Below are positions 34,532 through 43,314 of a DNA stretch of 64,000 bases, one piece after another. Below the pieces are notes generated by a model that saw nothing but the letters and a program-made list of their open reading frames with translations, had not been told where the DNA came from and ran no database searches. The translations under genes were made by a program, and so were the position numbers. Source of the DNA: an uncultured SAR86 cluster bacterium (GTDB taxonomy: Bacteria; Pseudomonadota; Gammaproteobacteria; Magnimaribacterales; D2472); assembly GCA_902622845.1 (NCBI GenBank), contig CACNRI010000001.1, positions 124,001 through 188,000 on the forward strand. Direction: 5' to 3'. Each line of letters opens with the position of its first letter. Positions within the stretch are counted from its first letter, which is position 1.

Positions 34532-35224
34532 TTATGAGTCTTCCATTATAAATGTAAATTTGTGTTGAACTCCCTCAACCCTAACAGCCTTACCATCTAC
34601 TATTTTTGGTTTATATTTTAACTTAAGTGCTGCTCTGGAAGATGCCGAATTAAAAATTGAACATGGTCTCAATTGTGCCTCGGGATCATTTGGATTTTTC
34701 GATGTGCAATAACCCTCAACAGGAACTACATCTTCAATTGTTCCTGACTCAGTTATTGTAAAAGCAACTATCGCAAATCCCATAGTGCCTCGCTCTTGAG
34801 CTCTTCTTGGGTATTGTGGTTGAATTTTGAAAAGAGGTATATACTCTCCGTCTCTAAAAAAGCTTCCACCTGCTGTAAATTTTGCCTTGGGCTTTGGAAT
34901 ATTAACGTCAATTCCAGTAGTTGGTTGAAGATCTACTTCTGGTTGTGCGATATCTTCAGGTTGCTCCTCAGGTTCCTCGGGTTTATCTACATCATCCATA
35001 AAAGTATCTATTTCTCTTTCAGGCATTACGATATCTGCCAACTTAACAGATTTATCTTCCTTTAATCCACTGTCTCCAAGTGAAATGAGAGCAACCATTA
35101 AAACGAATAGAAATAAAGTTGTTGTTACTGATAGAACTAAAACAGCAAAGTATTTATTAATTTCAAATAGCTTAATGTAGGCAACTTTAATTGGAATGAA
35201 AATATTAGATAATAATCCACTCAT
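34532..35224 (-). CDS. TonB energy-transducing protein (TonB2 type)
   Basis: I place the start at ATG 35224 (MSGLLSNIFIP), 63 nt inside the track ORF, because it then follows exbD by 7 nt and begins just before the membrane anchor YFAVLVLSVTTTLFLFVLMVALISL. The 230-residue protein has a short acidic/proline linker (DKPEEPEEQPEDIAQPE) and a C-terminal TonB domain with the QYPRRAQERG motif. A two-cysteine insertion, CTSKNPNDPEAQLRPC, lies within the domain. It transmits the proton gradient to outer-membrane receptors. Confidence 0.93.
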   Translation of the reverse strand: MSGLLSNIFIPIKVAYIKLFEINKYFAVLVLSVTTTLFLFVLMVALISLGDSGLKEDKSVKLADIVMPEREIDTFMDDVDKPEEPEEQPEDIAQPEVDLQPTTGIDVNIPKPKAKFTAGGSFFRDGEYIPLFKIQPQYPRRAQERGTMGFAIVAFTITESGTIEDVVPVEGYCTSKNPNDPEAQLRPCSIFNSASSRAALKLKYKPKIVDGKAVRVEGVQHKFTFIMEDS

Positions 35225-35231
35225 AAAAAAC

Positions 35232-35642
35232 CTACTTTGGTTCGGAAGCAAGAGATATTGCTGTAACACCGGCTTCCCTTGCACCATCCATAACTTTTAT
35301 TATGGTATCAGCAACTGCTTTTTCGTCCGCCTGAATTACTACGGAGCCCTGAGGATTATCAGCCAAAAGCTTTACAACATTAGCTTTAACTTGTCTTACA
35401 TCAATCCTTCTTCCATCCATCCAGACTTCTCCGGTTGGGCCAACCGCAATAAGAATAGCTGCATTTTCTTGAGTTTCAGCTGTGTCTGAATCAGGCCTAT
35501 TTATTTCTAAACCAGGCTCTTTAATAAAGTTTGCAGTAACAATAAAAAATATCAGCATTATAAAAACCACATCCAACATTGGGGTGATATTAATTTCGCT
35601 TTCTTCCTCTTGAACTGCTGTAGATATTGCGTTTCTTCTCAC
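35232..35642 (-). CDS. exbD: Biopolymer transporter ExbD
   Basis: The 136-residue protein has the single ExbD membrane helix with its essential aspartate: ITPMLDVVFIMLIFFIVTANF. A periplasmic domain follows (GEVWMDGRRIDV, VVIQADEKAVADTIIKVMD). It works with ExbB and TonB to couple proton flow to outer-membrane transport. It lies between exbB and tonB on the minus strand. Confidence 0.95.
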   Translation of the reverse strand: MRRNAISTAVQEEESEINITPMLDVVFIMLIFFIVTANFIKEPGLEINRPDSDTAETQENAAILIAVGPTGEVWMDGRRIDVRQVKANVVKLLADNPQGSVVIQADEKAVADTIIKVMDGAREAGVTAISLASEPK

Positions 35643-35653
35643 TTTAACCTCTC

Positions 35654-36181
35654 CTAAACTCTTTTAATTCTTTCTTCAAGAATTCCATTATGTCTCTCGC
35701 TCACACTTGATATATAAATCATTGCAAAAATTCCCGATAGAGATACGACCATACCTGCCATAGTTGGAAGAGTTGCCTTAGAAACTCCACCAGCCATTGC
35801 TCTCGCATCACCACCCCCACTGAAGGCCATTACCTGGAAAACCTCAATCATTCCGGTCACTGTTCCCAACAAACCAAATAATGGAGCAAGCGCAATGCAG
35901 GTTTTTATAAGTGTCGTATTCCTGTTTATAGAAGATTTTGCTTCTGCTAAAAACTTTTCTCTAATTTGTAATGCGTGCCATGAAGTTTTATCAGTTCTTG
36001 AATCCCATTTGGAAACAAGAGAATCTAAAAATACATTATGCCCATGTGAAAGATAATATATTCTCTCGAATATTAAAGCCCACATTAGAAGTACCAACAA
36101 TGCTATTAACCAAAGCACGCTTCCACCGGCTTCCATGAAGTCTCTGATGGAAATGAAAGTTTCAGTTATAGCGTAAATCAT
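35654..36181 (-). CDS. exbB: MotA/TolQ/ExbB proton channel family protein (ExbB)
   Basis: The 175-residue membrane protein has a first helix (SVLWLIALLVLLMWALIFERIYYL) and the family core APLFGLLGTVTGMIEVFQVMAF with GVSKATLPTMAGMVVSL. This compact form is the ExbB2 type of TonB2 systems. Its ATG directly meets the TtpC-like stop (1-nt overlap). Confidence 0.94.
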   Translation of the reverse strand: MIYAITETFISIRDFMEAGGSVLWLIALLVLLMWALIFERIYYLSHGHNVFLDSLVSKWDSRTDKTSWHALQIREKFLAEAKSSINRNTTLIKTCIALAPLFGLLGTVTGMIEVFQVMAFSGGGDARAMAGGVSKATLPTMAGMVVSLSGIFAMIYISSVSERHNGILEERIKRV

Positions 36182-37572
36182 TATTTACTTTCTGCTCTTT
36201 CAGCTAAGATTCCAGTACTTTGCTCCTCAAGAACACCTACAATCTCACGCGCAGATGAGTTTGCAAATGAATGAAGTAAAGTTGTTGGAATAGCAACAAG
36301 TAATCCAAGAACTGTGGTGACAAGGGCCTGCGATATTCCGCCAGCCATTAGTTTTGGATCGCCCGTTCCGTAAAGAGTAATTTGTTGGAAAGTAACAATC
36401 ATACCTGTAACTGTTCCAAGGAGTCCTGCTAGTGGAGCGACAACAGAAATAATCTTTACGACACCAATATATCTTTCGATATCAGGCCTTTCAGCCATGA
36501 TAGCCTCTGCGAGCTTTAACTCTAGTGTGTCTATATCTTTTGAGAAATGTTCTTCCCCGACTTTTAAGACTCTTCCAAGTGGATTGTTAGAGTTAAGAGC
36601 TTTAGATTTTGATTGTTTCCTTACTGCTCTACCAGTTACATATAAAACATATAATTTATATAAAGCTAAAAGAGTCCCTAAAAGACCAACGAAAACAATC
36701 GCGTAACCGATCTCTCTTCCTTGAGCCAATCTTTCAGTTAAGCTTGGTGTTTGAATTAAATTTGCAAGAAGACTTCCTCCTGTAGGCCCAGTGGGATCGA
36801 TACCAAAAGTTACTTGCTCGCTCGCTGCTGCTGAAGCAATATTTTTAGCTGTTCTTGTATACCTTCCTTCAGGCTGCCTTGGCAAAAATGCGTATTGTCC
36901 TTTAGAAGCTGCAAATTCTAAATATTTTCCATCGCAAACAGCATTAAAAAGTCCTACTCGGACAACATCACAATCAGAAGTTTCACCATCTACATCTATC
37001 ACACTTGCCTGAAAAGATGCAATTTCTCCACCCGCAATCATTTCTCTTTGAAGCTCATACCAAAGACCTTCAATTTCTCTAATTGTTGGCAGCTCTGTTG
37101 TCTCCGACATTTTGGCTGTCAGGTCATTTAAGAAATTAACTCTTTCAGTGCCAAATTGAGCGGATGATAATGAGCCAGTAAACTGAACTGCAGCCTCACC
37201 TGAAGCACTTTGAAGATGTCCAAATAATTCTACAAGTGAACCTAGTTCTTTTTTATAAGCTTCCTCTTTCACTCTTAAGATTTCTTCATTCTTCTTATAT
37301 TCAGCTTCGAGCTGATCTGCAATTCTTTCTTGTCTCGCAAGCTCTCTTTTTTCAGCAGCAAGGATAGATGCTTGCTGGTTCTTATTAGCTAAAAACTCAG
37401 CTTCCCTTTGGGCATTTTCTGATTGTTCTCTGACTTGGCCTTCTTTTACCAATTCAAGAAGTTGCTGAACTGTTGATGGCGCTTCACCATCAGTAGCTTC
37501 TTCTTGAGCCACTAATGTGTAGCTAGTCGAGATTAAGAGAGCAAAAATATATAATCTTAAAGATTTCATCAT
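36181..37572 (-). CDS. TtpC-like large MotA/TolQ/ExbB family protein
   Basis: The 463-residue protein has a signal peptide (LYIFALLISTSYTLVAQ), a long periplasmic coiled-coil region (about residues 40-110), a globular part, and a C-terminal ExbB-like channel domain: APLAGLLGTVTGMIVTFQQITL and GISQALVTTVLGLLVAIPTT. This two-part layout matches TtpC, which Vibrio TonB2 systems need in addition to ExbB2 and ExbD2. It overlaps the DUF3450 gene by 4 nt. Confidence 0.92.
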   Translation of the reverse strand: MMKSLRLYIFALLISTSYTLVAQEEATDGEAPSTVQQLLELVKEGQVREQSENAQREAEFLANKNQQASILAAEKRELARQERIADQLEAEYKKNEEILRVKEEAYKKELGSLVELFGHLQSASGEAAVQFTGSLSSAQFGTERVNFLNDLTAKMSETTELPTIREIEGLWYELQREMIAGGEIASFQASVIDVDGETSDCDVVRVGLFNAVCDGKYLEFAASKGQYAFLPRQPEGRYTRTAKNIASAAASEQVTFGIDPTGPTGGSLLANLIQTPSLTERLAQGREIGYAIVFVGLLGTLLALYKLYVLYVTGRAVRKQSKSKALNSNNPLGRVLKVGEEHFSKDIDTLELKLAEAIMAERPDIERYIGVVKIISVVAPLAGLLGTVTGMIVTFQQITLYGTGDPKLMAGGISQALVTTVLGLLVAIPTTLLHSFANSSAREIVGVLEEQSTGILAERAESK

Positions 37573-38321
37573 GCACCCCCTTTAGAGACTGGTAACAAGA
37601 GCATATCAGTTGGGGCAAGTTTCTTAGCCATCCTAATACCATCTCTGATAGCAGTTCTATAGCCAGAGACCTCTTCCCAATCATTTGTTTCATTATTCCA
37701 AACCCCACTTTGTTGCTCGTCTTTAGTTTGATAGAACATTCCTATTCTTCCAACTACGAGAACATTAACTACCATCTCTTTTCCATCGATAACAATCGTA
37801 TCTTCGTATGAAGAAATCTTTCTACCATACTCTGCCTCAATATTATAAGCCTCGAGTATTTGTCTAACTTGTTCAGAGGCCGTAATTTTTGGATTTGATA
37901 GCGAGCTTCTTACAATATCAAGTCTTTCCATTCTTTCATCAATATAAAAAGGAGTATCTAAGGCAACGAATTGTTCCAAGCCTTCGAGCATTCTTTGAGC
38001 TAAAGGCGGAATTTGTCTTTGCATTACAACAACTTGGACTAGTTGCTCATCTAGCTTGTCCATTAAATCAAGTTGTGCTTGGATTTGAATTCTTTTTTGT
38101 TCGTTATAAAGCTTAAGTCCCTCAACCTGCTTTGCGACAACTTTGTATTCATTTACAATCTTATCAGTTTGTTTTTCGGTACTATCAATTTTTTCTTGTG
38201 AAACAGCGCTCTGGCTTGAATTTTCTCTACCTACTTCTAGGACAGATTCCATTTCGCTTGCGCTCAAAAATGAAGTACTTACCAGAAAAATAAACACAAA
38301 GGTAAGTTTTTTAGTCAACAT
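37569..38321 (-). CDS. DUF3450 protein, first gene of the TonB2-type operon
   Basis: The 250-residue protein has a signal peptide (LTKKLTFVFIFLVSTSFLSA), a coiled-coil N-terminal half (about residues 35-105) and a compact C-terminal domain with VVNVLVVGRIGMFYQTKDEQQSGVW. This is DUF3450, regularly encoded before TtpC-type proteins. The exact role is unknown; a periplasmic partner of TtpC is a fair inference. The start has GAGGGAG upstream. The 100 nt before it must hold the operon promoter. Confidence 0.9.
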   Translation of the reverse strand: MLTKKLTFVFIFLVSTSFLSASEMESVLEVGRENSSQSAVSQEKIDSTEKQTDKIVNEYKVVAKQVEGLKLYNEQKRIQIQAQLDLMDKLDEQLVQVVVMQRQIPPLAQRMLEGLEQFVALDTPFYIDERMERLDIVRSSLSNPKITASEQVRQILEAYNIEAEYGRKISSYEDTIVIDGKEMVVNVLVVGRIGMFYQTKDEQQSGVWNNETNDWEEVSGYRTAIRDGIRMAKKLAPTDMLLLPVSKGGA

Positions 38322-38412
38322 AACACGCTCCCTCAGTTAGTGGTGTTTATATATTCTAACAAGTGATTATAAAACCTCAAAAAAAAATTTGATCTTCGTT
38401 CTCTGGTTGTTG

Positions 38413-38436
38413 AATAAAAACCTAAAATATTTTAGG
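38413..38436 (-). terminator. Intrinsic terminator of the DUF1295 gene
   Basis: CCTAAAATATTTTAGG is a perfect 16-bp palindrome, usable as a 6-bp stem with a 4-nt loop. TTTTTATT follows on the minus strand. The stem covers the last codons and stop of the DUF1295 gene, so coding and terminator sequence overlap. It separates that gene from the TonB2-type operon. Confidence 0.65.
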
Positions 38437-39288
38437 GAAAAATACGGGTGTTTTCTTAACATATTTCTGATATTCCATATTTTCTCCCCATTTCACATTA
38501 GCTCTTGCCTCAAGCATTCTTACACCGCTTACAAAATAAATCAGTACAAAAGAAAAAATTGGCGATATCAAGGTCCAATATTGCACTCCTTCAAGATATG
38601 TTAAGGACATAATTGCTACTCCCGCCCATAAGACTACTTCACCAAAATAGTTTGGATGCCTAGAAACAGACCAAAGCCCTGTTGTAATAAATTTATTTGC
38701 ATTATCTGGAATTGCTCTAAATTGCGTTTTTTGATTATCTGCAATAACTTCTATAGAAAAACCAGCAATAAAAATAAATAACCCTAAGTAAAATATTGGT
38801 CCAACTGCGACCACTCCATTTGAGACTGCAGTAAGAGCACATAATGAACAAATAACTACCCATAGCGCAGATAAATTAAATGTCATAAAGAATTGAGTTG
38901 GGCTTGTCTTTATTGTTCTAAACCTTTTGTCTTCCCCTGCATCTAAGACTCGTTTTAGTAAGAAGCTTCCTAGTCTTATAGTCCAAATCAGAACTGCAAT
39001 AGAAATAAATAAGCTTAGTGAGAATGTTGCTCCATATGTCTGATAGTAAACAAAAACAGACCCAAAAGCATAGCAAATAGATCCAGTTAAATCATAAAAC
39101 TTTTCAGTTTTAAAGATTAACGCTGGTAAAAAAGCAACCCAATGAATTATTAAAATATACCAAGCTGTTTGAATAACCAGGTCTGAGCCTGAAAGCCCAG
39201 CAAAGGCAACTGTTGCTAAAATTACGACAAATGAAATAATTAAATTAATAATCATATTTTTTGGCTTTTCTACAAAGAGTTTGTTCAT
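38422..39288 (-). CDS. DUF1295 family membrane protein (steroid 5-alpha-reductase/ICMT-like)
   Basis: The 288-residue protein has about six to seven membrane segments. The signature near the C-terminus, LWSVSRHPNYFGEVVLWAGV followed by SGVRMLEARANVKWG and YQKYVKKTPVFFPK, defines the DUF1295 and isoprenylcysteine-methyltransferase-like clan. Members are probably membrane reductases or methyltransferases acting on lipids. No substrate is known. It is divergent from efp. Confidence 0.88.
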   Translation of the reverse strand: MNKLFVEKPKNMIINLIISFVVILATVAFAGLSGSDLVIQTAWYILIIHWVAFLPALIFKTEKFYDLTGSICYAFGSVFVYYQTYGATFSLSLFISIAVLIWTIRLGSFLLKRVLDAGEDKRFRTIKTSPTQFFMTFNLSALWVVICSLCALTAVSNGVVAVGPIFYLGLFIFIAGFSIEVIADNQKTQFRAIPDNANKFITTGLWSVSRHPNYFGEVVLWAGVAIMSLTYLEGVQYWTLISPIFSFVLIYFVSGVRMLEARANVKWGENMEYQKYVKKTPVFFPKIF

Positions 39289-39329
39289 TTAATGACTCCC
39301 AATTAAAATGAGTAGATATATTGTAAACC

Positions 39330-39899
39330 ATGAAGATACCAACAAATCAATTTAGAACAGGAACTAAAATACTTCTGGATGGTGCGCCATGCTCAATACT
39401 TAGTCATGAATTTCATAAGCCTGGAAAAGGTCAAGCAGTTGTAAGAATTAAATATAGGAATTTATTATCAGGAAATGTTATTGAAAAAACTTTTAAATCT
39501 AATGAAAGTGTTGAGCTTGCAGATGTTACTGTGAAAGAAATGGCATTTTTGTATAAGGATGAAACAAAATGGTACTTTATGGATAACATTACCTATGAAC
39601 AAATAGAGCTAGATGAAAAGATTATGGTTGATGCAAAAAAATGGCTCATTGGTGAGGAACTTTGTGAAATAGTGCTTTGGAATAACTCAGCTATAGCAAT
39701 TAATGTTCCAAAGATTGTGAGTTTAAAGATTGAAACATCCGAGCCTGGCGTAAAAGGAGATACGGTGTCTGGCGCTCAAAAGCCTGCAGTTCTTGAAACA
39801 GGAGTTTCAATTCAAGTACCTCTTTTTGTTGAGGAAGGCGAAGTTGTTAAAGTAGATACTCGTTCATCAGAATATTTAGGAAGAGCTAATGATAGCTGA
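39330..39899 (+). CDS. efp: Elongation factor P
   Basis: The 189-residue factor relieves ribosome stalling at polyproline stretches. The modifiable lysine is K33 in HKPGKGQAVVRIKYRN, which fits EpmA-type beta-lysylation, although the modifying enzymes are not in the window. DVTVKEMAFLYKDETKWYFMD and the C-terminal VFV-like domain with YLGRAND complete the family pattern. It overlaps argS by 11 nt. Confidence 0.97.
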   Translation: MKIPTNQFRTGTKILLDGAPCSILSHEFHKPGKGQAVVRIKYRNLLSGNVIEKTFKSNESVELADVTVKEMAFLYKDETKWYFMDNITYEQIELDEKIMVDAKKWLIGEELCEIVLWNNSAIAINVPKIVSLKIETSEPGVKGDTVSGAQKPAVLETGVSIQVPLFVEEGEVVKVDTRSSEYLGRANDS

Positions 39900-41586
39900 T
39901 GAAATAAAGAATAAGATTCTTGCCCATATTGAAGAGCGATTCTCTGAAGATGAGGTTTCAATTGCTTCTTCAAAGTTCCAAATAGAGATACCTGATAGCC
40001 CTGAGAAAGGCGATCTTACATGTAATGTTGCTCTGATATTAGGAAATATTACTAAAAATAATCCAAAAGAAATCGGTCTTGAGATTGGAAATATTTTGAA
40101 GGAGCTCAACTTAGTAAGCTCTATTGAGGTTGCTGGTCCTGGATTCATTAACATCTTTCTCAATCATTCTGGTACTCTAAAAATAATTAAAGATATCCTT
40201 GATAAAAATACTATCAAAGAGGAAGAGAATTCAAAAAAAATTCAAGTCGAATTTGTCTCAGCAAATCCAACTGGTCCTCTTCATGTTGGTCATGGAAGAG
40301 GAGCTATTTATGGAGATGTAATCTCAAAACTACTTGAAAAGAAAGGCCACAAAGTTCAAAAGGAGTACTATGTCAATGATGCGGGAAGGCAAATAGACAT
40401 TCTTACGGCTAGTGTATATTTAAGAGCCATTAACATAGAAGATAATATTTTTCCTGAAAGTGCTTACAGAGGAGAATATATAAAGGAAATTGCAAAAAAT
40501 GCTAATTTACAGGAAGTTGTTAATATTGATGATCTTTTTAAAAATCTTCCCAAGGATAAAGAAGAGAAAATAGATGAAATCATCTCGCATCTCAAATCCG
40601 CTTGCGAGAAAGACTGGCAATCAATAAAAAAAATATCGCTAGAGAGTGTTCTTTCAACAATAGAAAAAGACCTTGAAGATTTTGGTGTAACTTTTGATAA
40701 CTGGTTCTTAGAATCCTCTTTACTAGGTGCCGACTCAAAAATTGATGCAGCTGTCCAACAACTAAATACAAATAATCTAATTGATAATCGAGATGGAAAT
40801 ATCTGGTTTAAATCTTCTGATTTTGGCGATGATAAGGATAGAGTTTTAATAAGAACAGATGGAAGACAAACCTACTTCGCTTCTGATGTTGCTTATCATA
40901 AAGATAAATTAGATAGAGGTTTTGATGAAATTATAAATATTTGGGGCTCCGATCATCATGGATACATAAAGAGGGTCGAAGCATCTCTGGAAGGCTTAGG
41001 CTATGACAAAAATAAACTTTCTGTGAAGCTTGTTCAGTTTGCAAATCTAATTAAAGGTGGTTCGCCAGTTAAGATGTCTACAAGAAGTGGAGAATTTTAC
41101 TCTCTTGAGGACTTATTAAGTGATGTTGGCTCTGATGTTGCTAGATTTTATTATCTTTCAAAACAAACTGATCAGCATTTAGATTTCGATCTAGACCTGG
41201 CAGTCTCAAGCAAAAAAGAAAATATGTATTACTACATTCAATACGCACACGCCAGAATATGCTCTCTTGAAAAAAAAGCTGGCTTAAAAGATTTTCTAGC
41301 AGAAGATATTTCTGAAGACCATGTAGATATTTGCTCAAATCTTATTCATGAGATCTCAAAATATCCAAATGTACTTGAGAAAACCTGTAACAACCTCTCA
41401 CCACACTTATTAATTTTTTATTTAAAGGATTTAGCTTCAATTTTTCATAATTTTTACAACGATAACAAAATATTAGACAAGTCAGAATCTGAAAAATTAA
41501 CTATCCTTGCAGTTACTCATGCCGTCAAGGAAGTAATAGCCGATAGCCTCAATCTTTTGGGTGTAAAGGCATTAGAAGAAATGTAA
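39889..41586 (+). CDS. argS: Arginyl-tRNA synthetase
   Basis: The 565-residue class I synthetase charges tRNA-Arg. The N-terminal Add-1 domain is followed by the HIGH motif in PTGPLHVGHGRGAIYGD. The ArgRS-type KMSK-equivalent region is VKMSTRSGEF. The C-terminal anticodon-binding domain ends LNLLGVKALEEM. Length is normal. ATG 39889 lies inside the end of efp, giving an 11-nt overlap in another frame. Confidence 0.97.
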   Translation: MIADEIKNKILAHIEERFSEDEVSIASSKFQIEIPDSPEKGDLTCNVALILGNITKNNPKEIGLEIGNILKELNLVSSIEVAGPGFINIFLNHSGTLKIIKDILDKNTIKEEENSKKIQVEFVSANPTGPLHVGHGRGAIYGDVISKLLEKKGHKVQKEYYVNDAGRQIDILTASVYLRAINIEDNIFPESAYRGEYIKEIAKNANLQEVVNIDDLFKNLPKDKEEKIDEIISHLKSACEKDWQSIKKISLESVLSTIEKDLEDFGVTFDNWFLESSLLGADSKIDAAVQQLNTNNLIDNRDGNIWFKSSDFGDDKDRVLIRTDGRQTYFASDVAYHKDKLDRGFDEIINIWGSDHHGYIKRVEASLEGLGYDKNKLSVKLVQFANLIKGGSPVKMSTRSGEFYSLEDLLSDVGSDVARFYYLSKQTDQHLDFDLDLAVSSKKENMYYYIQYAHARICSLEKKAGLKDFLAEDISEDHVDICSNLIHEISKYPNVLEKTCNNLSPHLLIFYLKDLASIFHNFYNDNKILDKSESEKLTILAVTHAVKEVIADSLNLLGVKALEEM

Positions 41587-42105
41587 ATGAAAGATTTCGC
41601 TCAACAAAAAAAAGATATAAAAAAAAATAAAAGTGTTTCAAATATAGATACTGGTAAGTCGCCAGTTCCTATAAAGTTGATTTTAGCTTTAATGGTTTTT
41701 CCAGTCGTGTTCTTAATGGGTTCTGGACTATTCTTCAATACAGAGTCTGAAATTTACACAGTAGAAAAAACAGAAAATGATATTACTTTTACATTTGAGC
41801 AAGATCTCAGAAATGAAAATATATACCTTGAATTAGAGAAGATTTATGAAGAGGCAACCTGCAAGTCCTATCTTCAAATTGAAACTTACGGTAAAAAAAT
41901 ATTTGCTGAAGAAACCTTAGATAAGATGAGAGGATTGGGTTTTGAGCCCTATTTAGAAGAGGTAACATCAAAAAACTATGATGGAATACTTTTCAGAGTA
42001 ATGATCGGACCCATGCAAAGCATATCCGATACAAACAATGCCAGAGAAACTCTTATAAGAGCTGATTTCATTCCCCTTCTAAGAACAAGGTGTATCCAAA
42101 TATGA
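41587..42105 (+). CDS. SPOR-domain membrane protein (FtsN-like)
   Basis: The 172-residue protein has a short basic cytoplasmic part, one membrane helix (LILALMVFPVVFLMGSGLFF, about residues 30-52) and a C-terminal SPOR domain (YLQIETYGKKIFAEETLDKM, GILFRVMIGPMQS, LIRADFIPLL) that would bind denuded peptidoglycan at the septum. A SPOR/FtsN-like gene after argS is typical of gammaproteobacteria. It starts directly after the argS stop and overlaps yggS by 4 nt. Confidence 0.85.
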   Translation: MKDFAQQKKDIKKNKSVSNIDTGKSPVPIKLILALMVFPVVFLMGSGLFFNTESEIYTVEKTENDITFTFEQDLRNENIYLELEKIYEEATCKSYLQIETYGKKIFAEETLDKMRGLGFEPYLEEVTSKNYDGILFRVMIGPMQSISDTNNARETLIRADFIPLLRTRCIQI

Positions 42106-42776
42106 CGAAGTCCTTTGCAAACTTCAAAGAAGATCTAGGGTTCTTTTGTAGCGAGAATGAAATTGATAATGACAAAATATCTATTGTTGGAGTTTCCAAA
42201 AAAAAGAGTTTAGAGGATATTTTGAGTCTGTATCGACTTGGTTTAAGAGATTTTGGTGAGAATTATGCGCAAGAACTAAATGAGAAATCTTTGGCTCTTG
42301 ATTCAAAAAAAATAAGATGGCATTTTATAGGCCCTATCCAAACCAATAAGCTTGGTTTAATTGTCAGAAATTCTTATCTTGTTCATTCGGTTGATAGAGA
42401 AAAAGTATTAAGGAAAATGGATTTCGAATCGAAAAAGATTAACAAAATACAAAAGATATTGGTTCAAGTAAATATAAGTGGTGAAGACTCTAAGTCTGGA
42501 ATTTTGCCTAGCGATGCTGAAGAGTTTATAAACCTTGCTGATAGCTTCGATAACTTAGAACCTACTGGATTGATGTTTATGCCAAATATAAACCAAGATA
42601 AGGTTTCACATATTAAAGAAATAAGAGATTCTGTTGCTTTATTTAATGATATGAAATCAAAAAGAAGCAATATACAAGTTTTGTCTTTAGGAACTTCGTC
42701 TGACTATAAAGAATGCATTAAGGCAGGCTCAAACTTAATAAGGGTTGGGGAAATTCTCTTTGGTCCAAGGGTTTGA
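42102..42776 (+). CDS. yggS: PLP homeostasis protein YggS (PLPBP)
   Basis: The protein of about 224 residues binds pyridoxal phosphate without catalysing a reaction and balances PLP and amino acid pools. ISIVGVSKKKSLEDI holds the PLP lysine. DFGENYAQELNEK, WHFIGPIQTNK, LVHSVDREK and SLGTSSDYKECIKAGSNLIRVG are all family motifs. I use ATG 42102 (ATGA overlap with the SPOR gene) rather than the track's GTG at 42090. Confidence 0.95.
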   Translation: MTKSFANFKEDLGFFCSENEIDNDKISIVGVSKKKSLEDILSLYRLGLRDFGENYAQELNEKSLALDSKKIRWHFIGPIQTNKLGLIVRNSYLVHSVDREKVLRKMDFESKKINKIQKILVQVNISGEDSKSGILPSDAEEFINLADSFDNLEPTGLMFMPNINQDKVSHIKEIRDSVALFNDMKSKRSNIQVLSLGTSSDYKECIKAGSNLIRVGEILFGPRV

Positions 42777-42792
42777 TTTATAATTCACTCTT

Positions 42793-43314
42793 ATGAATAG
42801 TAGTTTATTTTCTTTCCTAGAGCTTGTATCTACAGGCCTGATGTTTATTGCCGTAATTTATTCTATTTTTTCTATTTTTAAAGTTAATTATTTCAACCCC
42901 ATAGTTCAAATATTCGTAAAGATTGTAGATCCATTTACAAAAGTCTTCTTAGGAATTAATAAATCTTTATCAGGATTGATTGTCGCGGTAGTTTTTAAGT
43001 TTTTAGGGCTCTTAAGTTATGTTTCTAGTTATAACTATATTCTGCTTATTTCTATAAGTTTTTTTGAGGTTCTTATCGTATTCTTTAAGATACTTTTTTA
43101 CTTTGTTATTGCTGGTGTTGTTAAGAGTTGGGTTGCTCCATTTTCTGAAAATGATATGTGGAAGATTGTTGAGGAAGTTTCTAATAAAATTCTTGATCCA
43201 ATAAGAAAATTTATTCCATCTATCGGTGGCTTAGATTTCTCTCCTATCTTTGCATTCATTTTACTTAATTCCATAAATCTTTTCCTGGCACAGCTTGCTG
43301 TTTCTATTCTCTAA
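42793..43314 (+). CDS. yggT: YggT family membrane protein
   Basis: The 173-residue inner-membrane protein has two repeats of the YggT type, each with two helices. NPIVQIFVKIVDPFTKVF and SNKILDPIRKFIPSIGGLDFSPIFAF are the characteristic NP/DP-containing segments. The function is uncertain; osmotic and cell-division links have been suggested. A TATAAT (42779-42784) ends 8 nt before the ATG, so an internal promoter with a nearly leaderless message is possible. Confidence 0.9.
   Translation: MNSSLFSFLELVSTGLMFIAVIYSIFSIFKVNYFNPIVQIFVKIVDPFTKVFLGINKSLSGLIVAVVFKFLGLLSYVSSYNYILLISISFFEVLIVFFKILFYFVIAGVVKSWVAPFSENDMWKIVEEVSNKILDPIRKFIPSIGGLDFSPIFAFILLNSINLFLAQLAVSIL

Noticed and set aside
35225-35287. 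N-terminal extension of TonB from the track start at 35287
   Set aside because: It would overlap exbD by 56 nt and adds residues before the membrane anchor unlike TonB; ATG 35224 fits spacing.
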